The position numbers and the translations under genes were made by a program. Positions 60,001 to 64,000 of a DNA stretch of 64,000 bases are shown here, piece by piece (positions within the stretch are counted from its first letter, which is position 1; each line of letters begins with the position of its first letter). This stretch comes from Chenopodium formosanum (lineage: Eukaryota > Streptophyta > Magnoliopsida > Caryophyllales > Amaranthaceae). Below the pieces are notes generated by a model. That model saw nothing but the letters and a program-made list of their open reading frames with translations, was not told where the DNA came from and searched no databases. The DNA lies in contig CM044877.1 of the NCBI GenBank assembly GCA_024500155.1, positions 81,452,501-81,516,500 on the forward strand. Direction: 5' to 3'.

Positions 60001-60356
60001 TCAAAGTTATGCACTAAAACTCTAAAAAGTCCATACCTGAATACCATATGGCTTTTGTTTTATGTGTATGATACTTAAATACCCTTGAATCCTTGAGGCT
60101 ATGTCCGAGTCATCTTTAACCCAGAACATGTTATTATTCAGTTACTAATTTGTCTACCCCATAAATCCCTGACAACTCTATTGATTGATATGATCGTTAA
60201 AAGGTATTTTTCTGATTTATAATGATGGATTTTGCTTTTGTGGAATCATAGAGCTTGGGTGCTGAGAAAGACGGGCTTGACATCGTTCAGCATGATTGGG
60301 TCCTCCCCAAATTTGAGCAGCGAGCTGAGGCAGTCTTGAGGAAACTTGTCAAGTAA
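54019..60356 (+). CDS. EMC3: ER membrane protein complex subunit 3 (EMC3)
   Basis: Core subunit of the EMC, which inserts transmembrane helices into the endoplasmic reticulum membrane; EMC3 belongs to the Oxa1/YidC/Alb3 insertase superfamily. Exons 54019-54170, 54291-54384, 58115-58234, 58316-58364, 59010-59109, 59249-59310, 59455-59513 and 60252-60356 give 246 residues, the normal length in plants, with all junctions GT-AG and in frame. Membrane helices: about 15-34 (WVLIPLSVVMVLIGVLRYF), about 123-140 (LTFAFVNFFFSGFVAAKI) and about 172-187. A positively charged stretch (IIRARNLRSSADFIPLKSF) follows helix 1, as expected for a substrate-guiding cytosolic groove. A Met-rich segment (PNMAMDMMKKNLSMI) precedes helix 2. 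The C terminus ends VLRKLVK. Intron 2 is 3.7 kb and full of small repeats. Confidence 0.95.
55409..55532. repeat. Short tandem duplication in EMC3 intron 2
   Basis: A unit of about 64 bp (GGGTTTGTTATGGAGGAGGG ... AAAACAAAC) is repeated twice head to tail, nearly identical. It lies in a longer purine-rich stretch. Confidence 0.8.
55868..56123. mobile_element. Stowaway-type MITE in EMC3 intron 2
   Basis: 256 bp with inverted ends (left CCTCTCCATTTCGTAATAAT; right, inverted, CTCCCTCTATTTCGTAATAA) and flanking TA at 55866-55867 and 56124-56125. No reading frame. Confidence 0.75.
56130..56880. repeat. Low-complexity purine/pyrimidine repeats in EMC3 intron 2
   Basis: A purine-rich half (about 56150-56265) is followed by a pyrimidine-rich stretch in which CCAAATAAGGGAAC-like phrases recur near 56390, 56565 and 56625, and a roughly 70-bp block (TATCCTTTT...AGTTAACTTTG) occurs at about 56735 and 56840. 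It looks like decayed inverted-repeat elements. The frames here are not genes. Confidence 0.6.
58724..58942. mobile_element. Tourist-like MITE in EMC3 intron 4
   Basis: 219 bp, TSD TTA (58721-58723; 58943-58945). Ends GGGTTCGTTTGGCATTATTG and, inverted, GGGCTTGTTTGGCATCAGTT belong to the PIF/Harbinger (Tourist) type with its 3-bp TTA target site. No coding capacity. It lies in a (ATTT)n tract. Confidence 0.8.
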
Positions 60357-60930
60357 TGAAATGCTCGAAGCTTCTTTAGGTGCTCTATAGAATTCAGAGA
60401 GTTCAGACTGGCATTCAAATTCTTATCCATTGAGCCAGTACGTTTAACGTCAAAATTTTACATCTGATTCACCTCCTGATTTTCTGATTTTGGAAGAGTG
60501 CAGGAAATTTGCGCTTTAATTTACCAGATTTTTGTAATTATATTTGATGCACGATGCTTTAAGTTTTCTAATATCGGATGTCATCTTGTATAAGTAATTC
60601 CTAGGCATTTACAGATTTACTGCAACATGCAAATGTAACTCAGCTTGATTATGTCCGATTTATAGTACAATTAGAAGCAAAATATTAATCTGTTTTGAGG
60701 TTATTGTTTTCTCATCTTACATTAGGGGTACTATTGGGAGGCGCTTTTGAGAGTTTATATCAGATTTGCAGTACTAGATTTTCCTTCATTTATTCATAAC
60801 TTGCGTTGGTATTTCGGCGTTGACTAAAAGCACTAGAAGTATAAACAAAAATTACTTTTGACAAGTTAAAATTCAGTTTTAATCAGTTAATTTAGTTCTA
60901 AGCAGAAGAATTGATGATAATCAGTAGAAC
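60357..60930. other. EMC3 3' untranslated/flanking region
   Basis: It probably contains the 3' UTR to about 60690. No other feature seen. Confidence 0.5.
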
Positions 60931-60935
60931 TAGAC

Positions 60936-61240
60936 TTGATAGCTGCTAAAGTTTTAATGGAGGACCTCTTGGATTACGTAGTAATGATAATTTTTGAGAA
61001 TGCTAGCATTGACCCGGTAAGTATAGCGTCGGGACTCTCAAGAACGGTCCATGAAACAAGGCTAGGGGCGGTAGCGAGGGATGAGAGGGGGACTGTTGTA
61101 GTGGCTGCAGTGAGAAGCGAGGCGCAGTGGGGTGGTCTGCAGAGGTGGTAGAAGCAGCAGTGTGTCAGGTATGGGTTGCAGCTTGCTCAGAGGCTGTGTT
61201 TCTATAAGATCCACCTTAAAAAGTGGTGCGCGTAAATGTT
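60936..61240 (+). pseudogene. RNase H-like fragment (retroelement or domesticated RVT_3 type), decayed
   Basis: One frame (60936-61151) contains HETRLGAVARDERGTVVVAA, a good match to the first strands of the plant RNase H-like (RVT_3) domain. It is followed in a shifted frame by RYGLQLAQRLCFYKIH, which fits the next helix and strand of the same domain. A stop and a frameshift separate them, and no other part of a gene is present. These domains are found at the end of LINE polyproteins and in many stand-alone plant fragments. Confidence 0.55.
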
Positions 61241-63143
61241 ATGGGTGTCAAGCAAAGGGTCATTGGACGTCGGCTATAGTGTTATACACCTTTTCACCTT
61301 ATTCTTGACAATATTGACTCTCTTTCTTCGTCTTTAGTCTTTTCCGTATTCTCTTTTAAAAGAGACGGGAAATACCTTAGCTCACTTAGTAGCCCGGCAA
61401 GGTGGGATACAAGGGGTTGCAATGAATATGTATGTTTTGTTCCTTTCACTGACGGATATTGATCTCTACTAATATTATCTCTATCGTTTTTGCTCATAAA
61501 AAACAAATTTATCAATAGAACAAGATGAAGAGATCAATTAATCCCAAGTCTACACTAATTTACTTGTATATAGATTATATATAATTACTCCTTAACTTTG
61601 ACAAATTCTTAATAAGATGTGTGCATCCAAGTTATCTCTTACTACCTTATAAAAGTTACTACTTATAAAGGCCTCGTATTATATTGTACAATTACTCATT
61701 TTGATGAAGGTCATTTCTTAAAGTAACCATAATTTAGTCATATAATATAATGGCCTAAATTATTGGATATTCTGTTATCCTACAAACATAGATTATTAAT
61801 CTGTATAAAGTTGTGCACAAATGGAAGAAGATCAAGAAATGTAGCATCAATCTTTTCCAATAGAATTGATCAACATGCCTTTGCTTTCTCGTCGTTTCTT
61901 ATAGAAAGAGATTGAAGGAAACTAAAGAGAGATGGTCAATAAAAGTGGGGTTTTGCTTTTCACAATAATTGAGCTAATATATGCTTATATTTCATGATTA
62001 TGGTAAATTAGGGGACACCACATTAATATATTTATAAAAGTGATGGGGTTGTTTAACTAAATTATCCCAACCAAAATTAAATTATGACAAAAACATCATA
62101 CAACAATTTCACACGGAACAAGTATATTTGTTGTAGATTTAAGTCATTTGTTACATTTTTAGGGTGGACAACAATGCCTTGACATTAACGTATTTCCAAA
62201 GACAAAAAGAGTTTCATTTTTTGAAGCAACAAAGACTTGTAAATTGTAATTGCATAGCTTAAAAGAGAATCTAAATTGTACCCATCTAAGAGAGAAACAA
62301 GACGATTCCATGTAGGGATCGGAGAAGATTCCGAAATATTTTGAAAATCGATTGATTAGTATTCTGCTCTCTATATTTCTACATAATTATACGGAGTAAT
62401 TAAGTTTAATACGTAGTAATAACATACTAGCATTTACTATCGCGAAACATTCTAATGTGAGTTTAAGGTTACATGCAAAAGGATGTTATCTTAAGATAGA
62501 GAGTTGAAGATGATAGAATATAATGGATGTACTAAATCGATCAATCATGAATGACTCTAGAATACGCTAAGCAAATAAGCAACTCGACAATTTCACAAAA
62601 TAATTTATTTTTTTCTTTTTCATTATTTAATTATGAGATTGTAACATTGTTATTAATCACACTCCTAATTTCCTAAATATATCCCTACTTACAATTATAA
62701 TTATCATAAAATTGTGAATGAATAAGTTTATTCAAGACATAATAATTGAAATAGGTTTTGAATAAAAGTTTGAGACAAGCATGCCCATCGGTTAGCTTTT
62801 GAGGTATAAAGTAAAAGAGTGTCTTTAATTAATTTGATGATTTAGTTGGGATGTTTTCGGAGAAACTTAGAATGATACAGGATATAATTTGACTAACTTA
62901 ACTCAAGTAATGCCACGTAGTCCCACTTTATTTAAATGGTAATTATCAAATTCCCACTTTCTTGGACAATTATAACTATTCCTCGGACCAATGGTGGATT
63001 AATGGTATATACCATGAAGTTGTAAAAGAGAAAAGTTGTACTAAATATGCCACAAAACTATAAAGAAGTTTCTATACCATTTAACCTAAAATTGGATGTT
63101 ATAACTAAAGAGACCTCTTAAAAGTTGTACTAAATACCTCTTA
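61241..63143. other. Intergenic AT-rich DNA
   Basis: No supported gene, RNA or paired element. The longest open frame (61294-61515, minus) has no recognisable domain. Confidence 0.5.
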
Positions 63144-63310
63144 GGGCCTGTTCTGATTGACTGAACCGAGCTGAACTAAACTGAACAGAACTTATTGGAG
63201 CTGAATTGAACTGAACTGAATATTTTATGAGAGAAGGAAATTAAGAACTGAACTGAACTTATTGGAGCTGAAGTAAACTGAACTGAGAATAATCTGAAGA
63301 GAACAGGCTC
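63144..63310. mobile_element. Tourist-like MITE 1 with CTGAA minisatellite interior
   Basis: 167 bp, flanked by TTA (63141-63143; 63311-63313). Ends GGGCCTGTTCTGATTGA and, inverted, GAGCCTGTTCTCTTCAGA are typical of PIF/Harbinger MITEs. The interior is made of repeats of the pentamer CTGAA and variants. Confidence 0.8.
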
Positions 63311-63483
63311 TTATTATTGATGATCCAAAGTCAAGGGACCAAATCTTTAGTTCAATTGTCAAATTTTCATGTCGCGCCAAAATTAATGGAATATAATTGA
63401 GTTTAATAAAACCCTCATCAAATTGATCATTATAATTACTATTATATGTCACATGAAATAATGTAGCCAGTGATCTAATATAA

Positions 63484-63740
63484 GGGTCTGTTCTCATTGA
63501 ATGAACTCAGCTGAACTGAACTGAGCTGAACTGAACTGAGCTGAACTGAGCTGAACTGAACTGAGCTGAGCTGAACTGAACTGAGCTGAACTGAGCTGAA
63601 TTGAACTGAGCTGAACTGAACTGAACTGAACTGAATATTTTATAAGAGAAGAAAATTAGGAGCTGAACAGAACTGAGCTGAACTGAACTGAACTGAGCTG
63701 AACTGAACTGAATTGAATTTCAACGTAAAAGAACATGCCC
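63484..63740. mobile_element. Tourist-like MITE 2 with expanded CTGAA minisatellite interior
   Basis: 257 bp, flanked by TAA (63481-63483; 63741-63743). Ends GGGTCTGTTCTCATTGA and, inverted, GGGCATGTTCTTTTACG. The interior, 63505-63715, is an array of about 30 CTGAA/CTGAG pentamers broken by one ATATTTTATAAGAGAAG block that is also in MITE 1. Same family as MITE 1, 170 bp away. Confidence 0.82.
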
Positions 63741-63743
63741 TAA

Positions 63744-64000
63744 CTGCATTGTTTATTAGTTAAAATGCATTGCATGGTTATTATATATATAAAAAACAAA
63801 AAAAAACATTTGAAATCTCAAATATACCTCTTGGAACTTCTTAAAATGTCAATAATAGCTAATACTATTAAGGTCATCATACCTCATGGACCATGTCTAC
63901 CTATGATTATGCACCCATAATTAAAATTTTTCATTCATGCTTATGAGACTATTTCCAATTCAATGTCGGACGATTTTTTTAAGAATAATTTATGTTAATC
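63744..64000. other. AT-rich DNA to the window end
   Basis: No feature seen. Confidence 0.5.

Noticed and set aside
60357..64000. A further protein-coding gene in the last 3.6 kb
   Set aside because: Only short frames without domains or splice-compatible partners, apart from the decayed RNase H-like piece.

Overview
The window is nuclear DNA of a flowering plant. The genes are split by GT-AG introns, the families are plant ones (NRT1/PTR transporters, CYP81-like P450, wax-synthase-like acyltransferase, F-box/FBD protein), and the space between genes is AT-rich and packed with transposons. A eudicot is near certain. An Amaranthaceae/Caryophyllales origin is only an impression from the style of the repeats.

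Layout. 1-9979: an F-box/FBD/LRR gene on the minus strand whose first intron holds a young, internally deleted Ty1/copia element with a perfect 5-bp target duplication; a small hAT-type element lies beyond its 3' end. 9980-17457: two tandem minus-strand NPF (NRT1/PTR) transporter genes. 18779-22893: a 4.1-kb composite element with hAT-like ends that carries degenerate ACCCGA arrays and a block of about 324-bp tandem repeats. 24447-27497: a third NPF gene on the plus strand. 28179-29330: an intronless wax-synthase-like acyltransferase (minus). 30869-33752: a two-exon cytochrome P450 (minus) with a 1.07-kb foldback Mutator-like element in its intron. 34971-41373: the nine-exon gene of the catalytically dead USP39/SAD1 splicing factor (minus). 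43544-46097: a five-exon RhoGDI (minus). 47590-50357: a three-exon plastid-targeted, glycine-rich membrane protein of unknown function (minus). 51426-52904: more 324-bp repeats next to a reverse-oriented 26S rRNA 3'-end fragment. 54019-60356: the eight-exon EMC3 gene (plus). 60900-64000: a decayed RNase H-like fragment and two Tourist-like MITEs with CTGAA minisatellite interiors.

The exon models were built by hand from splice sites. Each one keeps an open frame through every junction, so the coordinates should be good to the base, apart from start-codon choice for the F-box protein. The genes do not form an operon-like unit. The housekeeping genes (USP39, RhoGDI, the plastid protein, EMC3) cluster in the right half. 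The left half holds multicopy, faster-evolving families (NPF, F-box, P450) and most of the repeats. The most unusual structure is the composite transposon-plus-satellite at 18779-22893. Its 324-bp monomer recurs 30 kb away beside an rDNA fragment, which suggests, without proving, that the satellite came from a ribosomal intergenic spacer.
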